64,000 bases of DNA from Deltaproteobacteria bacterium (GTDB taxonomy: Bacteria; Desulfobacterota; Desulfomonilia; UBA1062): NCBI GenBank assembly GCA_018433085.1, contig JAHDRW010000019.1:217979-281978 (forward strand), in the 5' to 3' direction. How positions within the stretch are numbered: position 1 is the first letter of the stretch; each line of letters opens with the position of its first letter. This document shows positions 9,027 to 21,241 of the stretch, one piece after another. The position numbers and the translations under genes are program-made. Under the pieces are notes generated by a model that did no database searches, was not told the DNA's origin, and was given only the letters and a program-made list of their open reading frames with translations.

Positions 9027-10421
9027 ATGGATGTTTTCTGGTATGGAGGCCCTGTACCCGCCGGCGTGGAGGGGGTCAGGCAGACGGAAACACTCGATTG
9101 TGTTCCCGAGAAGAGTCTGCTCTTCCTCGACGACAGGGGTCGTGTACAGTGGGATGCAATCCGGGGCCGGCGGGCGTATCTCGTGTCCGACCTCCCCATC
9201 TCCACCCCCCTGCCCGAACAGGTGGTGGGGGTGATACCGCGCGACACCATGGTCATCCAGGCCATTGTCACCCTGTATACCGAGATGCGTGAGTCCTACG
9301 ACATCGGCGACAAACTCATCCGGTCGCTCAATGAAAAAGAGCTTGCCATCCAGGAAAAGCAGAAGACCATGCTGCGGGACAGCAAACGCTACAATGCCAT
9401 CATCAAAAACGCCACCGATCTGATCTTCGCGCTCGGACCCACCGGGAAGATCATGTTCTGCAACGAGACCGTCCAGAACTATCTGGATCACGGCCGCACA
9501 CCGGTCATCGGACGGGCGCTCGTGGATTATGTGGTGGACGAGGACAAGGACCTGGTTCTCGACTTGGTCGTGAGCGGTTTCCGCAAGGGCGTGCCCTCCA
9601 AGATCGAGGCCAGGTTCTGTCTTGCCGGGGGAAAGACCGGGATATTCTCGTGCATGAGCACGCCCCTGGCCGAAGACGGGCACATATATGCGCTCTCGGT
9701 CATCGGGCGGGACATCACCGACATCCGGTCCATGCAGCACCGGCTCTCTCTGCAGGCAAAGGACCTCACGCTCATGATCAACGGGCTTTCCCACGAGCTG
9801 AGAAACCCGCTGACCGTGATCGGTGCGTACATGAAGAGGATCGAAAAAAGAGACAACGGCCTGAAGGCGGAACTCATGGGTACTGCACTGTCCGGAATCC
9901 ACTCCTCGATCCGGAGGATCGAGGAGATGATCGTGAGGATCGAGCAGTACGAGACCATGGTGAACAGGGGACTCGCCTATGCCCGGACAGACCTGCGACT
10001 CTTGATATCCGAGGTGATCTCCCGGCACCCAGCCGCTCCCGAGGTAGATCTCGAAGGCGATGGGGAGCTCATGGCCTGCACCGATGCCTGTCATGTGCAG
10101 GCGGCATTTTCACGCATCCTGGACAATGCCGTGGAAACCGGGTCTGAGAGGATTCTCGCCACCCTTTCCCACCACGATGGATTCGCCTATGTTTCTCTGC
10201 GTGATTATGGTCCGGGCGTGAAGGACGACATCGAGTCCATCTTTGCCCCATTCTCCTCCTCCGACCCCATGAAGATAGGCCTCGGCCTCACGGAGGCACG
10301 CATTGCCATGGTCAAGATAGGATCGCACATCGAGGTGATACCCCAGGCAAACCCGGGCGCGGTCTTTACCCTGAAGATCCTCATGGACCGCAGGAACCTC
10401 ATCAGGGACGAGGATGCGTGA
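9027..10421 (+). CDS. PAS-domain sensor histidine kinase, soluble
   Basis: 464 residues, no membrane segment. An N-terminal region of about 110 residues of unknown fold and a helical linker are followed by a PAS domain (about 120-235, beginning RYNAIIKNATDLIFALG). The dimerisation and phosphoacceptor domain has H256 in GLSHELRNPLT, and the HATPase domain has an N box (RILDNAVE), G1 (DYGPGV) and G2 (IGLGLTEAR). All catalytic motifs are present, so it should autophosphorylate. No response regulator is adjacent; the nearest receiver, at 29814, is 19 kb away, so this is an orphan kinase. It is divergent from the patatin gene. Confidence 0.92.
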   Translation: MDVFWYGGPVPAGVEGVRQTETLDCVPEKSLLFLDDRGRVQWDAIRGRRAYLVSDLPISTPLPEQVVGVIPRDTMVIQAIVTLYTEMRESYDIGDKLIRSLNEKELAIQEKQKTMLRDSKRYNAIIKNATDLIFALGPTGKIMFCNETVQNYLDHGRTPVIGRALVDYVVDEDKDLVLDLVVSGFRKGVPSKIEARFCLAGGKTGIFSCMSTPLAEDGHIYALSVIGRDITDIRSMQHRLSLQAKDLTLMINGLSHELRNPLTVIGAYMKRIEKRDNGLKAELMGTALSGIHSSIRRIEEMIVRIEQYETMVNRGLAYARTDLRLLISEVISRHPAAPEVDLEGDGELMACTDACHVQAAFSRILDNAVETGSERILATLSHHDGFAYVSLRDYGPGVKDDIESIFAPFSSSDPMKIGLGLTEARIAMVKIGSHIEVIPQANPGAVFTLKILMDRRNLIRDEDA

Positions 10422-10625
10422 ATCAAGGCCGTAAAGGTTTTTTCTTCAAACCCGCTCTTTCTCGAACACCCCTTCGTATGCCAGAAATATCCTGTTAAAT
10501 ACTCCTCCGCATTCGTTTCGGAGGACGGGAAGGGTGGGGCCTGATTCTCGTTCAGGCTTTCTGCGGGAAAGGGTACAGGGCTTGCCCTTAAGATTTATGA
10601 TATTGATTCAACGCAAGGAGGCCGT

Positions 10626-10829
10626 ATGGGCTCTGCCGAACCGGTATGTGACGGTGTCTATCTGGTGGCCGGCGCGGGCATTTTCCACATGCAGGATGCC
10701 ATGGCGTTGGTTATCGACTGCGGCGACGAGCTGGTGATGATCGACTCGGGGGCGGGCAGGGGAAAACCGGTCAGTGCCCGGTCGTATCCATCAGGGCATC
10801 GGCCCAGCCCAGGGCGTGGAAGTAGATAG
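10626..10829 (+). pseudogene. 5-prime fragment of a metallo-beta-lactamase-fold hydrolase gene
   Basis: A perfect ribosome site (AAGGAGG, five bases from ATG) leads into 48 residues typical of the start of a metallo-beta-lactamase-fold protein: GVYLVAGAGIF, then ALVIDCGDELVMIDSGAG. At about 10770 the homology stops, before the HxHxDH zinc motif, and the frame runs into the reverse complement of the 3-prime end of the EAL-HDOD gene, ending at 10829. Family members are 200-300 residues, so more than three quarters is missing. The intact EAL-HDOD stop codon lies at the junction, which points to a deletion or rearrangement there. The product, if made, would not be a hydrolase. Confidence 0.75.
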
Positions 10830-11991
10830 CGGGCAGCTTCTCCGTGTCGATGCCCAGGGCGGAACCGAGGGAGTTCACCTCGTCCCAGTTGCCCCGTTCG
10901 TAGCTCTCGGCCAGCCTCAGGTACGAGCTCATGAAGCCCTCGCCGTCTAGCAGGGCGGTCTTGATCGCATGCGACAGGGGCAGCCTTTCCAGCACGTGCT
11001 CCATGGGAGACTCCAGGATGGCGTCGATCAGCGAGAAAAGCCCCAGGGTAAAGAGCTGGGACGGATCGGTGCCGCCCGCCTTGAGTATCCCGAGACTCTC
11101 GCAGAGCTTGGCCCTGATGACCGAGCTCTTGAGAAGCTCGTCCGGTTTGTCCTGGCTGAGCTCGGACATGATGATCACCGAGAGGAAGCTCTTGATCCCC
11201 TTTTCTCCGAGCATGAGGATGGCGTGCTTGATTGAGGTGATCTCGTTCAGCCTGCGGAAAAAGGGCGAGTTCATGTAGCACAGGAGCTTGTAGGAGATTC
11301 CCACGTCCCGCTCTATGAGCTTCCTCAACTCGTTCACCCGGAAGCAGTCGTTGCCGGCCTCTGTCATGATTTGCAGGAGGTTCATCTTGAGGGTGGGTAT
11401 TTCCGTCTCCCGCATGAGCTCGGGCCTGCTGAAGAAATATCCCTGGAAATAGGTGAAGCCCAGATCCAGGGCAATCCTGAACTGCTCCATGGTCTCCACC
11501 TTTTCCGCCAGCAGGGTGCAGCCATTGCGGGACAAGACCTCGACATACCTGCGGATGGTGTCCATGTCGGTGTTGAGGAAATCGATCTTGATGATGTCGG
11601 CCAGCTGAATGAGACCGATCAGCTCCCTGCGGTAGGTGAAGTCGTCCAGCGCTATCTGGTAGCCCGCGGAGGAAAGCTCTGCACAGCATTGCAGGAAGGG
11701 CGCGTCCGGATGCACATCCTCCAGAACCTCGATGGTGGTGATCTGCGGGGGAAAGAGCTGCGGAATCCCCAGATGTATCAGCTCCGGGGTAAAGTTGATG
11801 AAGGCGCGCTTCCCGCCGGTTATCTGTTCGATGTCCGAGGAGAAGAAGGTGCTAGAAAGCACCCGCGAGGTGGCACTGCTTCCGTTGATGTCCGGGAAGA
11901 AATTCGCTATACCGTCCCGGAAGAGGAGCTCGTAGGCGTGGATAGTCTTCTCCCGGGAGAAAATCGGTTGACGTGCTAGATATACATTCAT
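10771..11991 (-). CDS. EAL-HDOD (YuxH-type) signalling protein
   Basis: About 406 residues. The N-terminal half (1-195) is an EAL-like domain with EVL in place of EAL, LDDF, IKIDFL, LAEKVET and FQGYFFS. The C-terminal half (about 200-390) is an HDOD domain, a non-hydrolytic relative of HD phosphohydrolases. Proteins of this architecture usually act as c-di-GMP effectors or regulators rather than good phosphodiesterases. The start is placed at 11991 because the family begins MNVYLARQPIF; an upstream ATG at 12039 would add 16 unrelated residues. The gene converges on the truncated hydrolase fragment at 10626, and its stop codon marks the junction. Confidence 0.9.
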   Translation of the reverse strand: MNVYLARQPIFSREKTIHAYELLFRDGIANFFPDINGSSATSRVLSSTFFSSDIEQITGGKRAFINFTPELIHLGIPQLFPPQITTIEVLEDVHPDAPFLQCCAELSSAGYQIALDDFTYRRELIGLIQLADIIKIDFLNTDMDTIRRYVEVLSRNGCTLLAEKVETMEQFRIALDLGFTYFQGYFFSRPELMRETEIPTLKMNLLQIMTEAGNDCFRVNELRKLIERDVGISYKLLCYMNSPFFRRLNEITSIKHAILMLGEKGIKSFLSVIIMSELSQDKPDELLKSSVIRAKLCESLGILKAGGTDPSQLFTLGLFSLIDAILESPMEHVLERLPLSHAIKTALLDGEGFMSSYLRLAESYERGNWDEVNSLGSALGIDTEKLPAIYFHALGWADALMDTTGH

Positions 11992-12216
11992 GGTCCGTGT
12001 CCCGTTGTCCCCTCGTATAATGTTTGTGCTGCCTCTCAAGGTATGGAAAGGGGCAAATCATATATCGGTGAATATGGTTCACATCTTGAGAAAAGTACCT
12101 GCTGCATCGTGCAGGGAACGACGCTGCCGGTTTTGGCTGTTGACAGCCGAACCCCTGGGCTTTATGCAGAAACGGCCAGGACACAAAAAAAGCGGCGAGG
12201 AGACTCAATACAACAC

Positions 12217-12642
12217 ATGAGCGTGCAGACACTGACCGGTTGGCTGACGGCGCTGGTACTTACGGCTGCATTCTCCACCTACCTGCTCAAACAGATCGGC
12301 AGGGAATACGTCAAGCAGCTATCCCGCGATTACGCGGACTTCGCGGACGCCTACCGGCGCTTCATGAAGTTCATGGTCGGAAGGCACCGGGTCTTCGGCG
12401 CGGCCGCCCTGATCGCCCTTGCAGCGCATGCATATCCGGCACTCGCCCGCTCGGCCGTCTCTGCAAGCGGGCTCGTCGCCGCCCTTGCACTGATCTCCGC
12501 GGCCGCGGCGGGGGCATGGCTGTTCTTCGGGAAGAAAAATCTGCGCACCGGGTGGCTTTCCGTGCACCGGGCCCTGGCGTTTGTGCTGCTTCTCGCCGTG
12601 ATCATCCATTTCTTCTTTCCAGGCATGATCGCCTTCTGGTGA
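12217..12642 (+). CDS. Four-helix membrane protein, likely di-haem b-type cytochrome
   Basis: 141 residues. Four hydrophobic segments lie at about 8-24, 58-78, 84-104 and 116-138. Helix 2 carries H57 and H71, helix 4 carries H117 and H131, each pair spaced H-x13-H. That spacing is the classic arrangement for two b haems stacked across a membrane, as in cytochrome b, b561 or ferric reductase-type proteins. The assignment is by geometry, not by full family match. GAGGAG is 14 nt upstream of the ATG, a long spacing. No redox partner gene is adjacent. It is followed by a GC-rich hairpin near 12684-12714. Confidence 0.65.
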   Translation: MSVQTLTGWLTALVLTAAFSTYLLKQIGREYVKQLSRDYADFADAYRRFMKFMVGRHRVFGAAALIALAAHAYPALARSAVSASGLVAALALISAAAAGAWLFFGKKNLRTGWLSVHRALAFVLLLAVIIHFFFPGMIAFW

Positions 12643-12683
12643 AGCTATCCTCCGGTCGTCGGACGATACAGGGATCGGATCGG

Positions 12684-12714
12684 CCCCCAGGCCTGGCGTT
12701 TTCCAGCCCGGGGG
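12684..12714 (+). terminator. GC-rich imperfect hairpin after the membrane protein gene
   Basis: CCCCCAGGCCTGG can pair with CCAGCCCGGGGG across a CGTTTT loop, with two small bulges. No T tract follows, so termination is uncertain, but it separates the upstream gene from the DUF465-ilv run. Confidence 0.35.
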
Positions 12715-12753
12715 TACGCCGCGAGGGCTGTGTAACATCAAAAAATCACTATG

Positions 12754-12781
12754 TTGACATGGTGAGCTATCTATGATGTAC
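12754..12781 (+). promoter_or_regulatory. Possible promoter of the DUF465-ilv-leu run
   Basis: A consensus -35 box TTGACA at 12754-12759 lies in an AT-rich stretch upstream of the gene at 12817. The -10 is unclear: TACATA is 19 nt away and TATGAT only 12 nt away. A palindrome ATGTACAT overlaps the region and could be an operator. Confidence 0.35.
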
Positions 12782-12816
12782 ATATAGTTTACCAAGAAAT
12801 CACGAGGTGAGCGTGT

Positions 12817-13053
12817 ATGGAAGAAACAGAATTACAGATGATTCGCAGGCTTATCCCCAAGAACCAGGAGCTCAAGAAGCTCTGGGATGAGCATATGGAC
12901 TACGAAGAAAAGCTCGACCAGCTCAACAGGCGGCGATATCTGAGCACAGAGGAAGAGATACGCAGAAAAGAAATCCAGAAACTCAAGCTCAGAGGCAAGG
13001 ACAGAATTGAAGAAATACTCCGCTTGTACAGGGAGAATGTTGATTCATATTGA
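12817..13053 (+). CDS. DUF465 (YdcH-like) small coiled-coil protein
   Basis: 78 residues, almost entirely charged and helical (LKKLWDEHMDYEEKLDQLN), matching the DUF465/YdcH pattern of a short helical hairpin. AGGTGA is six bases from the ATG. Function of the family is unknown. It lies 30 nt upstream of ilvB on the same strand and is probably the first gene of that transcript. Confidence 0.8.
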   Translation: MEETELQMIRRLIPKNQELKKLWDEHMDYEEKLDQLNRRRYLSTEEEIRRKEIQKLKLRGKDRIEEILRLYRENVDSY

Positions 13054-13083
13054 ATTGATATGTGGTGAGAAGAGGCGCGGAAT

Positions 13084-14781
13084 ATGAAGAAAATTACCGG
13101 AGCGCAGGCCTTTATCGAGGCCTTGCGGTGTGAAGGTGTAACCCATGCGTTCGGGTATCCGGGCGGAGCCGTGCTCGATATATTCGATGCCATCATGGAT
13201 GCCCGGGATATCCAGTTCATCCTGTCACGGCACGAGCAGGGGGCGGTCCACGCAGCGGACGGCTATGCCCGTGCGTCGGGACGGGTGGGCGTGTGCCTGG
13301 TGACCTCGGGGCCGGGGGCCACGAATACGGTCACCGGAATCGCCACCGCATATATGGATTCGATACCGATCGTGGTGTTCACCGGCCAGGTCCCGACGCA
13401 CCTCATCGGAAACGACGCCTTTCAGGAGGCTGACATCGTGGGTATCACCCGGCCGTGCACCAAGCACAACTACCTGGTCAAGGACGTCTGCGACCTGGGC
13501 AGGGTGATCAAGGAGGCGTTCTACATCGCCCGGACGGGCAGGCCCGGCCCGGTGCTGGTGGACCTCCCCAAGAACGTTATGAACAGCACAGTGAACTTTA
13601 AATATCCCGACTCGGTGAGCCTCGACAGCTACTGCCCCACCTACAAGGGGCACCAGGGCCAGATCAGGCGGATCATGGGCGTGATCCTCAAGAGCAGGCG
13701 TCCGGTGATCTACGCGGGAGGCGGGGTCACGCTCGCCGACGCGTCGAAGGAGCTCGCGGAATTCGCCCGGAGACTGAAGCTGCCGGTCACCACCACCCTC
13801 ATGGGCATGGGCGCCTTTCCCTCGGATGATCCGCTGTCCCTGGGCATGCTGGGCATGCACGGCACCTATGCGGCGAACATGACGGTCACGAATTCCGACT
13901 GCCTCATTGCCGTCGGGGCACGGTTCGACGACCGGGTAACCGGCAAGGTCGACGAGTTCGCACCCAAGGCCAGGATCATCCATATCGATATCGACCCCAC
14001 CTCCATCAGCAAGAACGTGAAGGTGGACCTGCCCGTGGTGGGCGACTGCAGGATGGTGCTCAGGGGCATGCTAGCCGAGCTCGCCGGCAAGGACGCCGAG
14101 CTGGCCGAGATGGTCTCTCAGACAGAGCCCTGGCGGCGGGAGATAGGCGACTGGAAAAAACAGCAGCCGCTCAAATACTGCAAGAGCGAGAACATCAAGC
14201 CTCAGTACGTCATTGAGATGATCGACGAGATCGCTCCCGATGACACGATCATCACCACCGAGGTGGGCCAGAACCAGATGTGGACGGCCCAGTTCTACAA
14301 ATTCAACGAGCCGAGGCACTTCCTGACCTCGGGCGGGCTGGGGACCATGGGCTACGGTTTCCCCGCGGCCATCGGTGCCCAGGCGGCATTCCCCGGCCGC
14401 ACGGTCATCGATATCGCCGGAGACGGTTCCATCCAGATGAATATCCAGGAGCTGGCCACCGTGGTCCAGTACAACCTCCCGGTCAAGGTCATGATCCTCA
14501 ACAACGGCTACCTGGGCATGGTCAGGCAGTGGCAGTCGCTGTTCTACAAGAAGCGCTATTCGCACACCTCCATGGCCGTTGCGCCTGATTTCGTGAAGCT
14601 GGCCGAGGCCTACGGCGCAAAGGGCCTGCGCGTCACCAGGCCCGAAGACGTCAAGGACGCCATACGGGAGGCCCTTCGGATACCGGGCCCGGTGTTCGTC
14701 GACTTCGTGGTGGACCCCGAGGAAGACGTCTATCCCATGGTGCCTGCCGGGGCGCCGATCAACAATATGCTTCTCGTGTAA
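13084..14781 (+). CDS. ilvB: Acetolactate synthase, large (catalytic) subunit
   Basis: Thiamine diphosphate and FAD enzyme condensing two pyruvates, or pyruvate and 2-oxobutyrate, in valine/leucine and isoleucine synthesis. 565 residues, standard length. The catalytic Glu is in [16 protein letters not shown], and the ThDP/Mg motif runs from [12 protein letters not shown] to [14 protein letters not shown]. It is followed by its regulatory subunit 11 nt downstream. It opens the ilvBNC block of a long plus-strand run. Feedback control by valine is expected through the next gene. Confidence 0.97.
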   Translation: MKKITGAQAFIEALRCEGVTHAFGYPGGAVLDIFDAIMDARDIQFILSRHEQGAVHAADGYARASGRVGVCLVTSGPGATNTVTGIATAYMDSIPIVVFTGQVPTHLIGNDAFQEADIVGITRPCTKHNYLVKDVCDLGRVIKEAFYIARTGRPGPVLVDLPKNVMNSTVNFKYPDSVSLDSYCPTYKGHQGQIRRIMGVILKSRRPVIYAGGGVTLADASKELAEFARRLKLPVTTTLMGMGAFPSDDPLSLGMLGMHGTYAANMTVTNSDCLIAVGARFDDRVTGKVDEFAPKARIIHIDIDPTSISKNVKVDLPVVGDCRMVLRGMLAELAGKDAELAEMVSQTEPWRREIGDWKKQQPLKYCKSENIKPQYVIEMIDEIAPDDTIITTEVGQNQMWTAQFYKFNEPRHFLTSGGLGTMGYGFPAAIGAQAAFPGRTVIDIAGDGSIQMNIQELATVVQYNLPVKVMILNNGYLGMVRQWQSLFYKKRYSHTSMAVAPDFVKLAEAYGAKGLRVTRPEDVKDAIREALRIPGPVFVDFVVDPEEDVYPMVPAGAPINNMLLV

Positions 14782-14792
14782 GGATGTGAGCT

Positions 14793-16306
<1,514 letters not shown>

Positions 16307-16921
16307 GTGAAGATCCGCAGAGAGGGCTTTCCGTTCATTTTCGGCTCCGGACTCGTCTCCCTGGTCCTTGCACGGCTGGGGCTCGGGATCGTGGGGCTCA
16401 TCCCCGTGATGTTTGTGACCTGGTTCTTCAGGGACCCGGAGCGGGAAGTGCCTGCAGGCAAGGATCTGGTCATCTCTCCTGCAGACGGAAAGGTCCTCGA
16501 TGTGGTGAACACCGACGAAGAGCAGGTGGGACCGTGCACGAAGGTTTCCGTTTTCATGTCGGTTTTCAACGTTCACGTGAACCGCTCCCCTGTCTCGGGC
16601 ACGGTGATCGATAAACGCTACCGGCCCGGGACCTTCCATATGGCCAATCTCGGAAAGAAGACCGAATCCAACGAGCGGATGATACTCTATATCAGGAACG
16701 ACGACGGGGTGTTCCGGGTCGATCAGGTAGCCGGGATGGTGGCCAGGAGGATATCCTGCATGCCCGAGGTGGGCGAGAGGGTCGAGGCCGGGCAGAGGAT
16801 CGGGCTGATACGGTTCGGGTCGCTTCTGGAGTGCTACATGCCGGCGGGCTACACCGCCGCGGTGGGCAGGGGCCGGACGGTATTCGCCGGTGAGACGGTC
16901 ATCGGGAGGAAAGAGGAGTGA
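16307..16921 (+). CDS. psd: Phosphatidylserine decarboxylase, archaeal/small type
   Basis: Pyruvoyl enzyme making phosphatidylethanolamine at the inner membrane. 204 residues with two N-terminal hydrophobic segments (about 8-38), then the catalytic domain (SPADGKV, FMSVFNVHVNRSPVSG). The self-cleavage site is the Gly-Ser in IRFGSLLECYMP near residue 171; the Ser becomes the pyruvoyl group. GTG start directly after the ilvC stop. It overlaps pssA by four bases, so substrate producer and consumer are translationally coupled, though in reverse pathway order. Confidence 0.95.
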   Translation: MKIRREGFPFIFGSGLVSLVLARLGLGIVGLIPVMFVTWFFRDPEREVPAGKDLVISPADGKVLDVVNTDEEQVGPCTKVSVFMSVFNVHVNRSPVSGTVIDKRYRPGTFHMANLGKKTESNERMILYIRNDDGVFRVDQVAGMVARRISCMPEVGERVEAGQRIGLIRFGSLLECYMPAGYTAAVGRGRTVFAGETVIGRKEE

Positions 16922-17671
16922 AGAAGAAGACCAGGACAAAGTCAGGAACGCAAACAAGGCGGTCGGTGCCCTTTCTGCCCAATTTCATCACCACGGTCGG
17001 TCTCTTCTTCGGGTTCTATTCCATCTCGTTTTCCCTGAAAGGGAACTTCTACATGGCGGCAATCTTGATCCTGCTTGCAGGGTTCATCGACGGCATCGAC
17101 GGCAGGGTCGCCAGGGCCACCAATTCCACCTCGGCCTTCGGCAAGGAGTACGACTCGCTCTCCGACGTGGTCGCATTCGGCGTCTCACCCGCCATTCTGG
17201 CCTTTCTCTGGCAGGTCAACCAGTTCGGCAGGCTGGGGTTCATCGCCTGTTTCCTGTTCGTGGCGTGCGGGGCGTTGAGGCTCGCACGCTTCAACACGGA
17301 CACATCGGATGTCACGGGCTTTGTGGGGCTTCCAATCCCCATAGCCGCAGCCGCGGTATCGAGCATGGTTCTGCTCTCGAAGCAGATCGGGACCATTCCG
17401 CCGCCGGTCATTCTCATGGTCATGTATGCCCTGTCGTTTATGATGGTGAGCGCGATCCGGTATCCGAGCTTCAAGCACATCAACTATCTCAAGGCCCACC
17501 CCTTCCAGCTCCTGGTCGCCGGTCTGCTGGTGCTCGTGGTGGTGGCGCTGGCGCCGGAGATCATGATCTTCGTGCTGGTCACGGCATTCATCGCGGGTGG
17601 TCCGATCGGTAACGCAGTGGTACAGATCCGCAGTCACGCACGCGAGAAAAAGCAATCGAGAGAGGCAGAGC

Positions 17672-19219
<1,548 letters not shown>

Positions 19220-19265
19220 AAAGACACAGGTTCCGGATAACAGGCTGACAAGGAGGCTGACAACC

Positions 19266-20531
19266 GTGGGAATGACTATTGCCGAAAAGATCCTCGCGGC
19301 GCATACGGATGCGCGCGAGGTCAAGCCGGGGGACATCGTGAAGGTGAACGTGGACGTGGCCCTGGCAAACGATATCACCGCGCCGCTCGCCATCAGGGCT
19401 TTTCAGACCGGCGGGCAGGCGAAGCTGGCGGACCCTGACAGGGTTGTCTTTGTACTGGATCACTTCACCCCGAACAAGGACATCGCCTCGGCCAACCAGT
19501 GCAAGCTGGTCAGGGACTTCGCGCATCAGCACGAGCTCAAGAACTTCTTCGACGGCGGCGAGGTGGGCGTGGAGCACGCCCTGCTTCCGGAGAAGGGTCT
19601 CGTCCTGCCCGGTGACCTGGTCATCGGCGCGGACAGCCACACCTGCACCTACGGAGCGCTCGGCGCCTTTGCGACCGGCGTGGGCAGCACCGACCTCGCC
19701 GCGGCGATGATGACCTCGCAGGCCTGGATGAAGGTGCCCGAGAGCATGAAGTTCATCTTCAAGGGCGAGCTTTTGCCCTGGGTCGGAGGCAAGGATCTCA
19801 TCCTCTACCTTATCGGCGACATCGGGGTGGACGGCGGTCTGTATCGCGTGCTGGAGATCGAGGGCCCGGCCGTTTCCTCGCTCGATCTGAGCAACCGGCT
19901 CACCATGTCGAACATGGCCATCGAGGCGGGTGCGAAGGCGGGAATCATCTACGCCGACGAAAAGACTGAAGCATACGTCAAACCACGGGCAAAGCGGCCG
20001 TACACCGTGTTCGAGAGCGCTGCCGACGCCCGGTACGTGTCGGTCAGGGAGTACGACTGCGCCAACATCGAGCCGCAGGTGGCCTTCCCGCACCTGCCCG
20101 AGAACGCCAGGCCCATCAGCGAGGTGGGCGAGGTGAGGATCGACCAGGTGGTCATCGGTTCGTGTACCAACGGCAGGATCGAAGACTTAAGGGTCTCAGC
20201 CCGGGTGCTCAAAGGGCAGAAGGTCGACAAGGGAGTGCGGTGCGTGGTTCTGCCCGCAACCCCGGAGGTGTTTTTGAAGGCCGACGAAGAAGGCCTGATC
20301 AGGATTTTCCTGGAGGCGGGCGCCATCATCGGACCCCCGAGCTGCGGACCCTGCCTGGGAGGGCACCTGGGGATCCTCGCAAAGGGGGAAAAGGCGCTGG
20401 CAACCACCAACCGCAACTTCGTGGGTCGCATGGGCGACCCGGGCAGCGAGGTATATCTCTCGGGTCCGGCGGTCGCCGCCGCATCCGCGGTCACGGGCAG
20501 GATATCCTCCCCCTCGGAGGTGATGGAATGA
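19266..20531 (+). CDS. leuC: 3-isopropylmalate dehydratase large subunit, short (HacA-type) form
   Basis: 4Fe-4S hydro-lyase subunit isomerising 2- to 3-isopropylmalate. 421 residues, the compact subfamily rather than the about 466-residue enterobacterial form. Cluster cysteines are visible in [10 protein letters not shown] (near 300) and in SCGPCLGG (near 360). GTG 19266 is supported by AAGGAGG nine bases upstream; ATG 19272 is less well spaced. It overlaps leuD by four bases (ATGA). Oxygen-labile cluster fits an anaerobe. Confidence 0.95.
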   Translation: MGMTIAEKILAAHTDAREVKPGDIVKVNVDVALANDITAPLAIRAFQTGGQAKLADPDRVVFVLDHFTPNKDIASANQCKLVRDFAHQHELKNFFDGGEVGVEHALLPEKGLVLPGDLVIGADSHTCTYGALGAFATGVGSTDLAAAMMTSQAWMKVPESMKFIFKGELLPWVGGKDLILYLIGDIGVDGGLYRVLEIEGPAVSSLDLSNRLTMSNMAIEAGAKAGIIYADEKTEAYVKPRAKRPYTVFESAADARYVSVREYDCANIEPQVAFPHLPENARPISEVGEVRIDQVVIGSCTNGRIEDLRVSARVLKGQKVDKGVRCVVLPATPEVFLKADEEGLIRIFLEAGAIIGPPSCGPCLGGHLGILAKGEKALATTNRNFVGRMGDPGSEVYLSGPAVAAASAVTGRISSPSEVME

Positions 20532-21022
20532 ACATCCGCGGACGCGTTTTTCGCTTTGGAGACGACATCGACACCGACGCCATCATCCCGGCCCGGTACC
20601 TGAACACCTCCGACCCGGACGAGCTCAGGAAGCACTGCATGGAAGACGCCGATCCCGCGTTTTCCTCCAAGGTGAGCAGGGGCGACATCATCGTGGCGGG
20701 CAAGAACTTCGGGTGCGGCTCCTCCCGGGAGCATGCCCCCATCGCCATCAAGGCAAGCGGCGTGAGCTGTGTCATCGCGTCGAGCTTTGCCCGGATCTTT
20801 TTCCGCAACAGCTTCAACATGGGGCTCCCCATCTTCGAATCGGACGAGGCGTCTGCGGAGGTCAAAGAGGGCGATATCGTAGAGGTCGATGCCTCCACGG
20901 GCCTGATCACGGACGTCACCACCGGGAAGCAGTACCGGTCACGGCCCATACCGCAGTTCATGCAGGAGCTCATCGCGGACGGCGGGCTCATGGAGCACAT
21001 CCTTAAACGGGGCGGGATCTAG
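20528..21022 (+). CDS. leuD: 3-isopropylmalate dehydratase small subunit
   Basis: 164 residues, the short partner of the leuC subfamily above. It contributes the substrate-recognition domain: [14 protein letters not shown] at the start and [13 protein letters not shown], which carries the substrate-binding loop. Translationally coupled to leuC. leuB, the next enzyme of the pathway, does not follow; the transcript appears to end at the terminator at 21161. Confidence 0.95.
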   Translation: MNIRGRVFRFGDDIDTDAIIPARYLNTSDPDELRKHCMEDADPAFSSKVSRGDIIVAGKNFGCGSSREHAPIAIKASGVSCVIASSFARIFFRNSFNMGLPIFESDEASAEVKEGDIVEVDASTGLITDVTTGKQYRSRPIPQFMQELIADGGLMEHILKRGGI

Positions 21023-21160
21023 CGGGTTTTTATTAATCGGGAAACCGGCAGCACATCCCGCTATTGAGACAGTTACCGGCGGTACTCCAGCACAAGACAG
21101 TCACCGGGATTTGCCGCACGAACCGCCAACGGGGTTTCATATGGTTCGTCCTTTGGAAAG

Positions 21161-21187
21161 GGCAGGCAGCATATGCCTGCCTTTTTT
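21161..21187 (+). terminator. Rho-independent terminator after leuD
   Basis: GGCAGGCA and TGCCTGCC flank a five-base loop and are followed by six T residues. This is the clearest terminator in the window. It lies 139 nt after leuD and 55 nt before the Asd-like gene, so that gene needs its own promoter or read-through. Confidence 0.85.
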
Positions 21188-21241
21188 CACAGGCGGTCCG
21201 ATCAATGCACCCCGTGGGTCGTAAAACAGGAAAGGAATATC

